64,000 nt of DNA, taken from contig NZ_CP032684.1 in NCBI RefSeq assembly GCF_003627795.1, positions 1,217,001-1,281,000 of the forward strand. The letters are read 5' to 3'. This stretch comes from Rhizobium sp. CCGE531 (GTDB lineage Bacteria > Pseudomonadota > Alphaproteobacteria > Rhizobiales > Rhizobiaceae). Within the stretch, counting starts at the first letter, position 1. Each line of letters starts with the position of its first letter. Shown piece after piece: positions 26,141 through 34,874 of this stretch. The position numbers were made by a program, and so were the translations under genes. A model generated the notes under the pieces. That model searched no databases. It was not told the origin of the DNA and saw only the letters and a program-made list of their open reading frames with translations.

Positions 26141-27100
26141 ATGAAGACTCCGACGGTTGCCAGCCGACAGAATTGGTTTATTCGCAACCGAATGACGCTG
26201 CTGACGCTCGCGGTCGTCGTGGCTTATGCGGCTTTCATCGAATGGTTCTGGGGATGGAGTTCCATCCTGGCGCAATGGGGCAAGGTCGGCGCCTTGCCGA
26301 TCCTTCTCGCCCTCGCGCTTCTGACCGGCACCTATTTCCTGCGCACCTGGCGTATCTACGACTATTTCCCGAAGGAAACATCAGGTCGTTTCGCGGCACT
26401 GTTCCGCGTCACCCAGGTTCATAATCTGCTGAACATCATGATGCCCTTCCGCACTGGAGAGACCAGTTTTCCCGTGCTGATGCGCTCGGAATTCGGCATT
26501 CCGCTGGCGCGTGGAACCTCGGCGCTGTTCGTCATGCGGCTGCTCGACCTGCACGCGCTGCTGGCCGCCGCCGGCATCGGCCTTGCGCTTGCCTCGCCGT
26601 ATCATGTCCTGGCCTGGATCGTATGGAGTGCTTTCCTGCTCCTGCCGGTCGCAGGCTTTGCCTCCCGCCGGCCGCTGATCCGCCTTGCCGCCCGTATCCT
26701 GCCGAAGAAGGCGCAAGGGCTGGTGCATGAGCTTGAACGCGGCCTGCCGGTCGATGCCAGCGCCTTTGCGCGCGCCTGGTTGACGACTGTCATCAACTGG
26801 CTGGTGAAGGTCGCCGTACTTGCCTGGGCGCTCGGCCTGATGAACGTCACGCCGCTTTCGGCAAGCTTCGGCGGCGCGCTCGGCGGCGAGCTGTCCTCCG
26901 TCCTGCCGGTGCATGCGCCGGGTGGTGTTGGCACCTATCCGGCGGGCATCACCGCCGGCGCCATGGCCTTCGGTGCCTCGGGCGAGAAGGCGGCGATCGA
27001 AAATCTCGCCCAGGCCAGCATCAATGCCCACCTGCTGATCGTCGTTTCGGCGCTGACGGGGACCGCGATCGGATTGCTGGTTTCGCGCAAGCGCGGCTGA
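26141..27100 (+). CDS. UPF0104 / lysylphosphatidylglycerol-synthase-type membrane protein
   Basis: 319 residues with about eight membrane helices (first LTLAVVVAYAAFIEWFWGW, last LLIVVSALTGTAIGLLVS) and the family motif MPFRTGETSFPVLMR, plus PGGVGTYPAGITAG near the end. These proteins share the flippase half of MprF and the YbhN group; transport of a lipid is family inference. ATG at 26141 chosen because the 47 upstream in-frame codons overlap the divergent glycosyltransferase gene. Possibly supports the same envelope glycolipid pathway. Confidence 0.9.
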   Translation: MKTPTVASRQNWFIRNRMTLLTLAVVVAYAAFIEWFWGWSSILAQWGKVGALPILLALALLTGTYFLRTWRIYDYFPKETSGRFAALFRVTQVHNLLNIMMPFRTGETSFPVLMRSEFGIPLARGTSALFVMRLLDLHALLAAAGIGLALASPYHVLAWIVWSAFLLLPVAGFASRRPLIRLAARILPKKAQGLVHELERGLPVDASAFARAWLTTVINWLVKVAVLAWALGLMNVTPLSASFGGALGGELSSVLPVHAPGGVGTYPAGITAGAMAFGASGEKAAIENLAQASINAHLLIVVSALTGTAIGLLVSRKRG

Positions 27101-27105
27101 TCTGG

Positions 27106-28353
27106 CTATTGCAGCGTCCTGCTCTCAAGCTCTGCCAACCGCTTGCGCAGGAATGCCTGCTCCGGCGCCTGCTGACACAGCGAAAGCGCCGTCTCGTAGG
27201 ATTGCCGCGCCTCGTCCGATCGTCCGAGCTGCCTGAGGAAATCGGCCTTTGCGGCATGGGTGAGGTGATACCGCGCCATGCGCTCCTCCTGCAGCAGCCC
27301 GTCGACGATGGAAAGTGCTGCCGTTGGACCATCGCACATGCAGATGGCGACCGCCCGGTTGAGTTCGATCACGGGCGAGGGGCTTGCCGTCAGCAGCAGG
27401 TCGTAGAGCGTCACGAGCTGGCGCCAATCGGTATCGTCTGCGGTCACGGCGCGGGCATGTTCCGCCGCGATCGCGGCCTGCAGCGCGTAGCTGCCGACAC
27501 TATCGGCCGCCATCGCTCGCGCCGACAATGCTAGGCCTTCACGGATCTGGCCGTGATCCCAGAGCGCGCGATCCTGATCGACAAGCAGCACCAGATCGCC
27601 TGATGCCTCGGTGCGCGCAAGCCGCCGCGAATCCTGCAGCAGCATGATCGCAAGCAGCCCCTCGACCTCGGAATCCGGCATTAGCTGCAGCAAAAGCCTG
27701 CCGAGGCGAATGGCCTCGGCCGCAAGGTCGGCGCGGACGATCGCCGAGCCTGATGATGCCGAATAGCCCTCGTTGAAGACGAGATAGACGACGTGCAGCA
27801 CCTGCGCCAGACGCTCCGGCAGCTCGGTCTTGCCGGGCACTTCATAGGGAATATGGGCGGTGCGGATGCGGTTCTTGGCGCGCACGATGCGTTGGGCGAC
27901 GGTGGGCGCCGGGATCAGGAAGGCATGGGCGATTTCTTCCGTCGTCAGGCCGCAGACTTCGCGCAACGCCATCGCCATGCGCGCTTCGGCCGGCACGAGC
28001 GGATGGCAGCAGGTGAAGATCAGCCGCAGCATGTCGTCTTCGATCTCCTCGTTTTCGGCGATTTCCATCGCCTCTCCCTCCGGATAAAGGCTGTCTGTAA
28101 TGTCCGAGCGGGCCGCATCGAAGCGTGTTCGCCGTCGGATGTGGTCGATGGCGCGGAAGCGTCCGGCGGAGACGAGCCAGGCATAGGGATTGGCCGGGAT
28201 GGTCTCGGCAGTCCATTGTTGCGCTGCCGCCGCGAAAGCATCGTGAAGCGCTTCCTCGGCCCGGTCGAAATCACCGAGCAGACGGATGAGCGTTGCCAAC
28301 ACGCGGCGCGAATGGCTGCGATAGATGCCCTCGATGGTCTGGTTCAGCGACAC
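27106..28353 (-). CDS. ECF sigma factor with C-terminal TPR extension (ECF42-like)
   Basis: 415 residues. Sigma region 2 is at residues 10-80 (YRSHSRRVLATLIRLLGDFD, ending AWLVSAGRFRAIDHIRRRTR) and region 4 at about 115-170 (LREVCGLTTEEIAHAFLIPA, then VAQRIVRAKNRIR). A long C-terminal extension follows with the DUF6596-type LAQVLHVVYLVFNEGYSASS and TPR-like helices to the end (DEARQSYETALSLC). ECF42 sigma factors have this build and lie with YCII/DGPF genes; three of those directly precede it in the same orientation, the last only 4 bp away. GTG start with AGGAAGG upstream. No anti-sigma gene is visible, so the extension probably regulates it, as described for the group. Confidence 0.93.
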   Translation of the reverse strand: MSLNQTIEGIYRSHSRRVLATLIRLLGDFDRAEEALHDAFAAAAQQWTAETIPANPYAWLVSAGRFRAIDHIRRRTRFDAARSDITDSLYPEGEAMEIAENEEIEDDMLRLIFTCCHPLVPAEARMAMALREVCGLTTEEIAHAFLIPAPTVAQRIVRAKNRIRTAHIPYEVPGKTELPERLAQVLHVVYLVFNEGYSASSGSAIVRADLAAEAIRLGRLLLQLMPDSEVEGLLAIMLLQDSRRLARTEASGDLVLLVDQDRALWDHGQIREGLALSARAMAADSVGSYALQAAIAAEHARAVTADDTDWRQLVTLYDLLLTASPSPVIELNRAVAICMCDGPTAALSIVDGLLQEERMARYHLTHAAKADFLRQLGRSDEARQSYETALSLCQQAPEQAFLRKRLAELESRTLQ

Positions 28354-28357
28354 GGTG

Positions 28358-28735
28358 TCAGCCTTCCTCCGCCAGGTCTCCCCGAAGGGTCAGGATACGC
28401 ACCGGACGGATCTCGATGGCGCCGTGGCGCGCCGAAGGAATGCGCTTGGCAATATCGGTTGCGCTATCCAGATCTGGGGCATCGATGAGATAGAACCCGG
28501 CCAGATATTCCTTCGTCTCCACGAACGGCCCGTCCGTCACCGAAAACCTGTCGCCGTCGGGGCGGATGACGATCGATTTGTTTCTAAGCTCCAGCGCATC
28601 CGAAACGATCAGCGTTCCGTCCTGCCGCAAGCCTTCGTCAAAGACGAAATGCTCGCCGATCAGATGGTTCATTTCGTTCTGCGTCAGCCTTCCGTCGACA
28701 TCGACGGATGTGTAGATCAGACATAGAAACCGCAT
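28358..28735 (-). CDS. YCII-related protein with DGPF motif (copy 1)
   Basis: 125 residues of the YCII/DGPF fold (MRFLCLIYTSVDVD at the start, SVTDGPFVETKEYLAGFYLI in the centre). This is the copy nearest the sigma gene, ending 4 bp before it. Small dimeric proteins of this family accompany ECF42 sigma factors; their biochemical role is not settled. Less like copies 2 and 3 than these are to each other: it lacks the CQVWFD start. Confidence 0.92.
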   Translation of the reverse strand: MRFLCLIYTSVDVDGRLTQNEMNHLIGEHFVFDEGLRQDGTLIVSDALELRNKSIVIRPDGDRFSVTDGPFVETKEYLAGFYLIDAPDLDSATDIAKRIPSARHGAIEIRPVRILTLRGDLAEEG

Positions 28736-28753
28736 GTCCTTTTTCCTCCGCAG

Positions 28754-29116
28754 CTATTCGTCCGGAAAGCGGATGTCGAAGGCCGCGCGAACCTCGATCA
28801 TGCCGTAGCGCGCGACGGGGAAGGTGGCGGCGATATCAATTGCTTCCTCCATGTCCCGCGCCTCGATCAGCACGAAACCGCCGAGATGCTCCTTGATCTC
28901 GGCGAAAGGGCCGTCGGTGACGACCGCGTCACCCTTGCGCACCCGAACCGTTCTGGCGGTCTCCGGCTCGCGCAAAGCGTTGGCGACGATGAGATGGCCG
29001 CTCTCGCGCAGCTGATTGTCCTTGCCGATCGAATCCCGCGTCAGCTTTCGTCCTTCCTCTTCGGAAAGCTTGGCGATCTCGGTGCTATCAAACCATACTT
29101 GGCAAAGGAATTTCAT
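28754..29116 (-). CDS. YCII-related protein with DGPF motif (copy 2)
   Basis: 120 residues: MKFLCQVWFDSTEIAKLSEE start and VVTDGPFAEIKEHLGGFVLI motif. GGAGG lies just upstream of the ATG. It begins 10 bp after copy 3 and ends 18 bp before copy 1, so all are probably one transcript with the sigma gene. The final residues (AFDIRFPDE) are unlike the other copies. Confidence 0.92.
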   Translation of the reverse strand: MKFLCQVWFDSTEIAKLSEEEGRKLTRDSIGKDNQLRESGHLIVANALREPETARTVRVRKGDAVVTDGPFAEIKEHLGGFVLIEARDMEEAIDIAATFPVARYGMIEVRAAFDIRFPDE

Positions 29117-29126
29117 CTTAGCCTCC

Positions 29127-29486
29127 TCAAACGTCAGGGCCGAAGGAATGGATCGGCCGCACCTCGATGCTGCCGAGCTTTGCGAGCGGGATGCCGGCGG
29201 CGACGCGGATCGCGTCGTTCAGGTCTTTCGCTTCGATCAGGATGAAGCCGCCGAGATATTCCTTGGTTTCGATGAAGGGACCATCGGTCACCGATGTCTC
29301 GCCGTTGCGGACCCGCACCGTCACCGCCGAGCTTGGCGACTGCAGCGCCTCGGCATGGATCATGTGGCCGCTCGCCATCAGATCACGGTCATAGCCGAGC
29401 GAATCCAAACCGAGCCTGTGTTTTTCCTCTTTGGTCCTAGCGGCGAGCATCGCGCCATCGAACCAGACTTGGCAGAGATATTTCAT
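29127..29486 (-). CDS. YCII-related protein with DGPF motif (copy 3), first gene of the sigma operon
   Basis: 119 residues from ATG 29486 (MKYLCQVWFDGAMLAARTKE), preceded by GGAGA in the run AAAGAGGAGACGCTG; an open frame continues 28 codons upstream but lacks family similarity. Motif: SVTDGPFIETKEYLGGFILI. Shared CQVWFD start and EARD/EAKD after the motif show recent kinship with copy 2. Being first in the unit, the promoter lies in 29487-29642. Confidence 0.9.
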   Translation of the reverse strand: MKYLCQVWFDGAMLAARTKEEKHRLGLDSLGYDRDLMASGHMIHAEALQSPSSAVTVRVRNGETSVTDGPFIETKEYLGGFILIEAKDLNDAIRVAAGIPLAKLGSIEVRPIHSFGPDV

Positions 29487-29642
29487 CACAGCGTCTCCTC
29501 TTTCAATTTGCTGACAGCCATAGACGAGCGACCCGCCTGCAAATCGACATCCCGATGCGCAGCATGACAAAAATTTTCGGCCCTGTCGAAAAAGGCGATC
29601 ACCAGTCGACCAGTTTCGTCAACTCGATAAGGAGAGACGGAA

Positions 29643-29876
29643 ATGTACAGTCTGGAAGCCGCAATCGTTCATTATTGGCAACGGAAGACGCTGTTGGAAA
29701 AGGAATTGCTTGATGCAGCGGATGCCGGGAGGGTCGTGTACCGCATCTGGATCGGATTTGCAGGCTTTGCCTTGCTGATCCTTTGCCTGAGCTGGGGCGC
29801 GGCGCCAAACGACGAACGGCCGCAAGTCGCGGGGAGCCAAAACATCGGCATCGTCACCCCCGTGATTGAGAATTAG
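29643..29876 (+). CDS. Small single-pass membrane protein, 77 aa
   Basis: No family recognised. Residues 1-32 are charged and helical (LEKELLDAADAGRVVYRIW); residues 35-51 (WIGFAGFALLILCLSWG) are one membrane helix; the last 25 residues are polar. AAGGAGAG lies 8 bases before the ATG at 29643. It is divergent from the YCII/sigma unit, so a link to that stress system is possible but unproven. Confidence 0.7.
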   Translation: MYSLEAAIVHYWQRKTLLEKELLDAADAGRVVYRIWIGFAGFALLILCLSWGAAPNDERPQVAGSQNIGIVTPVIEN

Positions 29877-29968
29877 GAAATAGGGAGCTTGTGTTAAAAG
29901 CGCTGCACAAAATCCGAAATGGCAGCATAAAATCTGGAGATCTCACCGATTGGCGCGTCGTTGTCAGG

Positions 29969-30220
29969 TCAAATCGCGATCAGCGCATCAAGATTAGTCT
30001 TGATCGCATGGAAGGTGTCCAAAGCTTCCTGCTCACTGCCGATAAAAACAGTATGAGCCATGCTGCCGTAAAGGCCGCAGGTAATTGCAAACGGCACGCG
30101 AACACACCTTTCAAGTGTGACGCGCGCGCCGTCGCTATGTTCTTCGTCCAAAAGAATAATGCCGCATTCTGAACCCTGATGGCCGATTGTCGAACCGCCA
30201 TCAAAGTTTATCCACGCCAC
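29969..30220 (-). CDS. Conserved-looking small protein, 83 aa
   Basis: GTG start at 30220 with GAGGAG 5 bases upstream. Sequence begins MAWINFDGGSTIGHQGSECG and continues IILLDEEHSDGARVTLERCV, an even mix of strands with no membrane segment. It looks like a family of short rhizobial proteins of unknown role. A plus-strand open frame at 29891-30172 covers the same bases but lacks a ribosome site. Confidence 0.7.
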   Translation of the reverse strand: MAWINFDGGSTIGHQGSECGIILLDEEHSDGARVTLERCVRVPFAITCGLYGSMAHTVFIGSEQEALDTFHAIKTNLDALIAI

Positions 30221-30261
30221 GTATTCTCCTCGGTCAATTGTGATAGCGGCCTATCTATATA

Positions 30262-31764
30262 TCACTGGAACGCCGTTTCGAAGAAGCTGCGCAGCTTGCG
30301 CGAATGCAGTGCTTCCGGCGGCATGGCGGCCAGCTTCTGAATGGCGCGGATGCCGATCTGCAGATGCTGGTTCACCTGCGTGCGATAAAAGGCGGTCGCC
30401 ATGCCCGGCAGCTTCAACTCGCCATGCAACGGCTTGTCAGAAACGCAGAGCAGCGTGCCATAGGGAACGCGGAAGCGGAAGCCGTTGGCGGCGATCGTTG
30501 CCGATTCCATGTCGAGCGCGACGGCGCGGGCCTGGGACAGCCGCTTGACGGGGCCGGCCTGATCGCGCAGTTCCCAATTGCGGTTGTCGATGGTGCCGAC
30601 GGTGCCCGTGCGCATGATGCGCTTCAGCTCGAAGCCTTCATAGCCGGTGATCTCGGCAACGGCAGCCTCAAGCGCCACCTGCACTTCGGCGAGCGCCGGG
30701 ATCGGCACCCAGACCGGCAGGTCGTCGTCTAGAACGTGATCCTCGCGCATATAGGCATGGGCGAGCACATAGTCGCCGAGGCGCTGGCTGTTGCGCAGGC
30801 CGGCGCAATGGCCGAGCATCAGCCAGGCATGCGGGCGCAGCACGGCGACGTGGTCGGTGATCGTCTTGGCGTTGGAGGGGCCGACGCCGATATTGATCAT
30901 GGTGATGCCGGCATGGCCCTTCTTTTTCAGATGGTAGGCCGGCATCTGCGGCAGCCGCGGCGGCGTGGTGTCACCCTCCGGATGGCTTGCGCCCGCCGGC
31001 GTGATGATGTTGCCGGGCTCGACGAAGGCGGTGTAGCCGTCGCCGCCCTTGGCCATCACGTCGCGCGCCCAATTGCAGAATTCGTCGATGTAGAACTGAT
31101 AGTTCGTAAACAGCACGAAATTCTGGAAATGTGACGCACTGGTCGCGGTGTAGTGGACGAGGCGGGCCAGCGAATAGTCGATGCGCTGCGCGGTGAAGGG
31201 CGCAAGCGGCGATGGCTCGCCCGGCGGCGGTATATATTCGCCGTTGGCGATCTCGTCGTCTGTCGTGTTCAGGTCTGGCGTATCGAAGAGGTCGCGCAGC
31301 GGAATATCCTCGAAGACGGCGGCGGATGCCTCGACATGCGCACCCTCGCCGAAGGCGAAGTGCAGCGGGATCGGCGTATTCGATTCCGAGACGACCACCG
31401 GCACATTGTGGCTGCGCATCAAGAGCGTCAGCTGCTCCTTGAGGTAATGCTTGAAAAGCTGCGGGCGTGTGATCGTCGTCGTGTAGACGCCGGGCGCCGT
31501 GACATGGCCGTAGGAAAGACGCGAATCGACATGGCCGAAGCTGGTCGTCTCGATGCTGACCTGCGGATAGAAGGCGCGGTAGCGCGCCATGATCGGCGCG
31601 CCTTTGGCGAGCTTGGTGAAATTGTCGATCAGGAAGGCGGTATTGCGCTCGTAAAGCTCCGTCAGCGCCTCGACGGCTTTGCCCGGATCATCGAAGGTCC
31701 GCGACTGGAACGGGCTGGGGGAGGAGATGTCGAGGGGTGAAAAAGGAGAGATTCTGTTGCTCAT
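30262..31764 (-). CDS. amn: AMP nucleosidase
   Basis: Cleaves AMP to adenine and ribose 5-phosphate, part of purine balance. 500 residues, near the E. coli enzyme (484). N-terminal regulatory domain (EALTELYERNTAFLIDNFTK) and C-terminal nucleoside-phosphorylase fold (MINIGVGPSNAKTITDHVAV, LMLGHCAGLRNSQRLGDYVL, and AVALDMESATIAANGFRFRV with the catalytic-region Glu, then LLCVSDKPLHGELKLP). ATG at 31764. It stands as a single gene. Confidence 0.96.
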   Translation of the reverse strand: MSNRISPFSPLDISSPSPFQSRTFDDPGKAVEALTELYERNTAFLIDNFTKLAKGAPIMARYRAFYPQVSIETTSFGHVDSRLSYGHVTAPGVYTTTITRPQLFKHYLKEQLTLLMRSHNVPVVVSESNTPIPLHFAFGEGAHVEASAAVFEDIPLRDLFDTPDLNTTDDEIANGEYIPPPGEPSPLAPFTAQRIDYSLARLVHYTATSASHFQNFVLFTNYQFYIDEFCNWARDVMAKGGDGYTAFVEPGNIITPAGASHPEGDTTPPRLPQMPAYHLKKKGHAGITMINIGVGPSNAKTITDHVAVLRPHAWLMLGHCAGLRNSQRLGDYVLAHAYMREDHVLDDDLPVWVPIPALAEVQVALEAAVAEITGYEGFELKRIMRTGTVGTIDNRNWELRDQAGPVKRLSQARAVALDMESATIAANGFRFRVPYGTLLCVSDKPLHGELKLPGMATAFYRTQVNQHLQIGIRAIQKLAAMPPEALHSRKLRSFFETAFQ

Positions 31765-31883
31765 GAGCCATTATAGAGTGTCGTTGGTAACAATCAAACG
31801 ACGTCACAAGAGGTGGCCCGGATTCTCGCAGCTATTTTTGCAGCCATGCTCAAGGCCTGCGCGGGTCGTCGCGCAGGCATTCG

Positions 31884-32060
31884 TCATTGCACCGTAGTGC
31901 AATAAGGCGTGCCGGTCTCCACACAGGTGAAGCTTGCACCGAAATGCGACTGCGCGCCGCTGCGGCCCGCGTTTTCGACCGCAACCGAGAAGCTGAATGC
32001 AAAGATGGCGGCAAACAGCATGATGATGACGAAACGCCGTGCCATGATGATCGAGTCCAT
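31884..32060 (-). CDS. Small secreted or membrane-anchored protein, 58 aa
   Basis: Read from ATG 32060 (MDSIIMARRFVIIMLFAAIF); an internal ATG at 32045 would give 53 residues. A positively charged start, a hydrophobic stretch of about 14 residues and AFSFSVAVENA suggest a signal peptide or anchor. The mature part holds one Cys pair (SFTCVETGTPYCTTVQ). Ribosome site is weak. Codon use and ending suit a real gene. An inverted repeat ATTGCAC-CGTA-GTGCAAT (31886-31903) overlaps the last codons. No named family. Confidence 0.65.
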   Translation of the reverse strand: MDSIIMARRFVIIMLFAAIFAFSFSVAVENAGRSGAQSHFGASFTCVETGTPYCTTVQ

Positions 32061-32175
32061 GTCCGTGGCCCTACCCGTGCCCTATACTGGACACTGTTTT
32101 GCCATGGTCAGGCTGAACAGGTGCTGAGATACCGGTTCATCCGGCGTTCATAAATATGACCGATTTCGAATGGTC

Positions 32176-32228
32176 GCCTGCGTGTGTCCGCAGGCAAATA
32201 AGAACAGGCCTGCCCGACGAAGGCAGGC
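32176..32228 (-). terminator. Tandem hairpins after the DUF2147 gene
   Basis: GCCTGCG / CGCAGGC (32176-32182 with 32189-32195) and GCCTGCC / GGCAGGC (32208-32214 with 32222-32228). The second lies about 37 bases beyond the DUF2147 stop and is followed on the minus strand by TGTTCTTATTT, suiting termination. Confidence 0.6.
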
Positions 32229-32264
32229 AGGCCGATGGTGTTTCCTGAATAGGAAATCGCCCTT

Positions 32265-32603
32265 TTACAGCCTTGTCCAGGTCTGCGACTTGCAGAATAT
32301 TTTGAGCACGCAGCCCCTCATCTTCACGCTATTGCCGCTCACGGTGCCGGAGCCGCTATAGGTCTTGTCTTCGGAAGGGTCGGTGAGCTCGCCTGAATAG
32401 CTGCCGCCCTTGCCCTGCATCTTGCCGATCTGCTTGCCGGCATATTTTCCGGTCTTCAGCGTCACGCAATAGCTGTCCGCGCAGGGCGCGATGACGGCGG
32501 TATCGCCCTCAACTGTTTTCCAATTGCCGACGATCGGCTCTTCGGCGAAGGCCGCACTCGCGCTCAGCAGCAGCGCGGCAGCAAGAATGGTGGCACGGAT
32601 CAT
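32265..32603 (-). CDS. DUF2147 domain protein, secreted
   Basis: 112 residues from ATG 32603 (MIRATILAAALLLSASAAFA signal peptide, cleavage after AFA). The mature part follows DUF2147: PIVGNWKTVEGDTAVIAPC, GKYAGKQIGKMQGKGGSYSG, and a final strand ending SQTWTRL. Four cysteines (in APCADSYC and RGCVLKIFC) may form two disulfides. Role of DUF2147 is unknown; members are periplasmic. GGAGGAATAAT precedes the start. An upstream in-frame ATG at 32633 would spoil the signal peptide. Confidence 0.88.
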   Translation of the reverse strand: MIRATILAAALLLSASAAFAEEPIVGNWKTVEGDTAVIAPCADSYCVTLKTGKYAGKQIGKMQGKGGSYSGELTDPSEDKTYSGSGTVSGNSVKMRGCVLKIFCKSQTWTRL

Positions 32604-33071
32604 GGTGTTATTATTCCTCCCCCAAGGCGCCATCCGGCTCCATAGCCGGGAACGTGGCGAGATTATCTAACGCGAACGTAAAGGTAAATATGGTTTTTAT
32701 TACGCAATCTCCTGTCCCGCCGGCCACCCACGCCTCATCAAAACAAGCCATCGGATTGAAGTGCGCTGATTTTGTGGTGAAGGAAGGGTTTAAATCCAAA
32801 TCCTAACAAAACGTAAAGTCCGCCCGAAAATCCTTAATTTGCAAGGGAAGCGATGTTTAACAAAATCCCAAGTTTACCAAGCATTTGTACTTTGTTTGCA
32901 TCGAATTAAGCATGCATTTTAGGCGTTTTTTGAAGGCCGTCTGCGATAGTGAAGCCATCAAACGAGCGGGGCAAACCCGCCGGCCGGAAGAACCGGAAAG
33001 CCGCGAACGACGGCAAGGTTCCGACGGAAAACAGGGCAGATACGAACAGAAGTAAAACAGGGATAAAACCG
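32604..33071. other. Intergenic region, 468 bp
   Basis: Divergent spacer between the DUF2147 and Sel1-like genes. The part near 32780-32930 is AT-rich, fitting promoters. A 62-codon minus-strand frame at 32611-32799 has no good ribosome site and is not called. Confidence 0.5.
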
Positions 33072-33335
33072 ATGGCACGCTTCGAAACGACGATGTCTGG
33101 AAATGCCATGATGGGTGGTAACGGCGCCGATGCCCTTTGCGAATTGGGCGTGAACTACGCGACCGGCAGGGGCTGCGCCGCAGACCTCGTTGCCGCCCAC
33201 AAATGGTTGAATATCGCCGCCATCCGTGGCAGCGAGCGCGCCGCCGAGCTTCGCGCCGACGTCGCCGCGACCTTGACCAAGATGCAGCTCGCTGCAGCGC
33301 TTCGCGCCGCCCGCGAGTGGATGACCACGCACTGA
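33072..33335 (+). CDS. Small Sel1-like repeat protein, 87 aa
   Basis: One to two Sel1/TPR-like helices: LCELGVNYATGRGCAADLVA followed by AHKWLNIAAIRGSERAAELR, the typical A-x-W-x-x-x-A-A spacing. No signal peptide. ATG at 33072 with AGGGA 8 bases upstream; an upstream in-frame start at 32949 adds 41 low-complexity residues. Sel1 proteins mediate protein contacts; partner unknown. Confidence 0.85.
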   Translation: MARFETTMSGNAMMGGNGADALCELGVNYATGRGCAADLVAAHKWLNIAAIRGSERAAELRADVAATLTKMQLAAALRAAREWMTTH

Positions 33336-33556
33336 GGCATGCCGAAAACAATACGACTTACTGGCTGATCTCGAAGGAGGGGATGTCGGCGGTCGATGGA
33401 GATGCCAGCCGAAATGATGAAAACCGCGACCGGCCGGGACAAGGCAGGCGCGGTTTCGTCGTTTTAGAGCAATTCCAGGAAAAGTGCGCAGCGGTTTTCC
33501 GTCCGGAATTGCGTGAGAATATCGACGTAGAGCGATTCCGCGAAACGCTCCACGCC

Positions 33557-34669
33557 TCAGCCGATCGCCTTCAGCACCTTCGGCAGCGCTTCGGCCAGCA
33601 GGTCCAGATCTTGGCTGGGTCCGACGCTGACGCGGATGCAGCGGTTGAGCGGCGCCACGCCAGGCATGCGGATGAAGACGCCATGCTGGATCAGCCCGTC
33701 GACGATCGCGCGGGCATAGGTGTCGTCGCGGCCGCAATCGATGGCGACGAAGTTGGTGGCGGAGGCGAGCGGCAGCAGTCCGTTGTCGCGGGCGATCACG
33801 CCGATCTCTTCGCGCGCGGCCTGGATTTTACCGACCACCTCGGCGAGATAGGCCTGATCATTCAGCGCGGCGAGGGCCGCTACGGTCGCAAGCCTGTTCA
33901 TCCCGAAATGGTTGCGGATCTTGTCGAAGGCCAGCACCGTGTCGGGCGCGCCGATGGCATAGCCGACGCGGGCTCCAGCCAGGCCGTAGGCCTTGGAAAA
34001 GGTGCGGGTGCGCAAGACATTCGGCTGGTCGATGAGGTCAGAGATATCAGGCAGCGAGCCGGCAGGCCCGGTCTCGCTATAGGCCTCGTCGAGGATCAGC
34101 AGGCAGTTTTGCGGTAGCGCGCGGGCAAAGGCGACGATCCTGTCGGCCTCCCACCAGCTTCCCATCGGGTTGTCGGGATTGGCGAAATAGACGAGCGGCG
34201 CGTTCGCGCGCTTGACCGCCTCCAGCAACCCATCGAGATCCTCGCGGTCATCGACATAGGGTACGGTGACCAGACGCCCGCCGAAACCGGCAACGTGGAA
34301 ATTGAAGGTGGGGTAGCCGCCGAGCGAAGTGACAACAGGCGTGCCCGGTTCGATCACCATGCGGGCGATCAGGCCAAGCAGACTGTCGATGCCTTCACCG
34401 ACGGCGATATTGGCGGATTGAACGCCAAGATGTGCCGCAAGCGCCTGTTTCAGCTCGAAATTTTCCGGATCATTGTACATCCAGATATCGCCGGCCCGTT
34501 CGCGCATGGCTGATAGAACGGAAGGCGCAGGCCCGAAGCCGTTTTCATTGGCGCCGATGCGGGCATTGACGCTCAGACCGCGCTGACGCTCCAGCGCTTC
34601 GGGGCCGACGAAAGGAACGGTGGAGGGAAGGGCACTGATCAGCGGCGTGAAGCGCGAGAAGGCGGACAT
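33557..34669 (-). CDS. PLP-dependent aminotransferase, HisC-like (class I/II)
   Basis: 370 residues, resembling histidinol-phosphate or aromatic aminotransferases. Seen: RIGANENGFGPAPSVLSAM (N-terminal substrate loop), NIAVGEGIDSLLGLIARM, YFANPDNPMGSWW, ILDEAYSETGP and the PLP Lys in TFSKAYGLAGARVGYAIG, with an Arg near the end (IRVSVG) for the substrate carboxylate or phosphate. No his gene is nearby, so it may be a general or secondary aminotransferase. ATG 34669 is chosen as upstream in-frame codons run into the next gene. Confidence 0.92.
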   Translation of the reverse strand: MSAFSRFTPLISALPSTVPFVGPEALERQRGLSVNARIGANENGFGPAPSVLSAMRERAGDIWMYNDPENFELKQALAAHLGVQSANIAVGEGIDSLLGLIARMVIEPGTPVVTSLGGYPTFNFHVAGFGGRLVTVPYVDDREDLDGLLEAVKRANAPLVYFANPDNPMGSWWEADRIVAFARALPQNCLLILDEAYSETGPAGSLPDISDLIDQPNVLRTRTFSKAYGLAGARVGYAIGAPDTVLAFDKIRNHFGMNRLATVAALAALNDQAYLAEVVGKIQAAREEIGVIARDNGLLPLASATNFVAIDCGRDDTYARAIVDGLIQHGVFIRMPGVAPLNRCIRVSVGPSQDLDLLAEALPKVLKAIG

Positions 34670-34874
34670 GCTGGCTTTGTTTCCCGAATTCAGTTGTAGG
34701 GGCGGCAGAATAGGCGCTTGGCGGGTGGTTGCAAGGGCGGAGGCTGTGGAATCCACGTGCGTGGGAGCAAATTCTACCGCGCCGCTAGAGACGACATTTG
34801 CCGTCCATAAGCACGCGCCAACCGCGGAAAACGTCGCGTCTGGAACACGCTGCCAGCGCCCCCAAAAGCCGCCG

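Noticed and set aside
29891..30172. 93-codon plus-strand frame
   Set aside because: Overlaps the better-supported GTG-started 83-aa gene on the minus strand and lacks a ribosome site.
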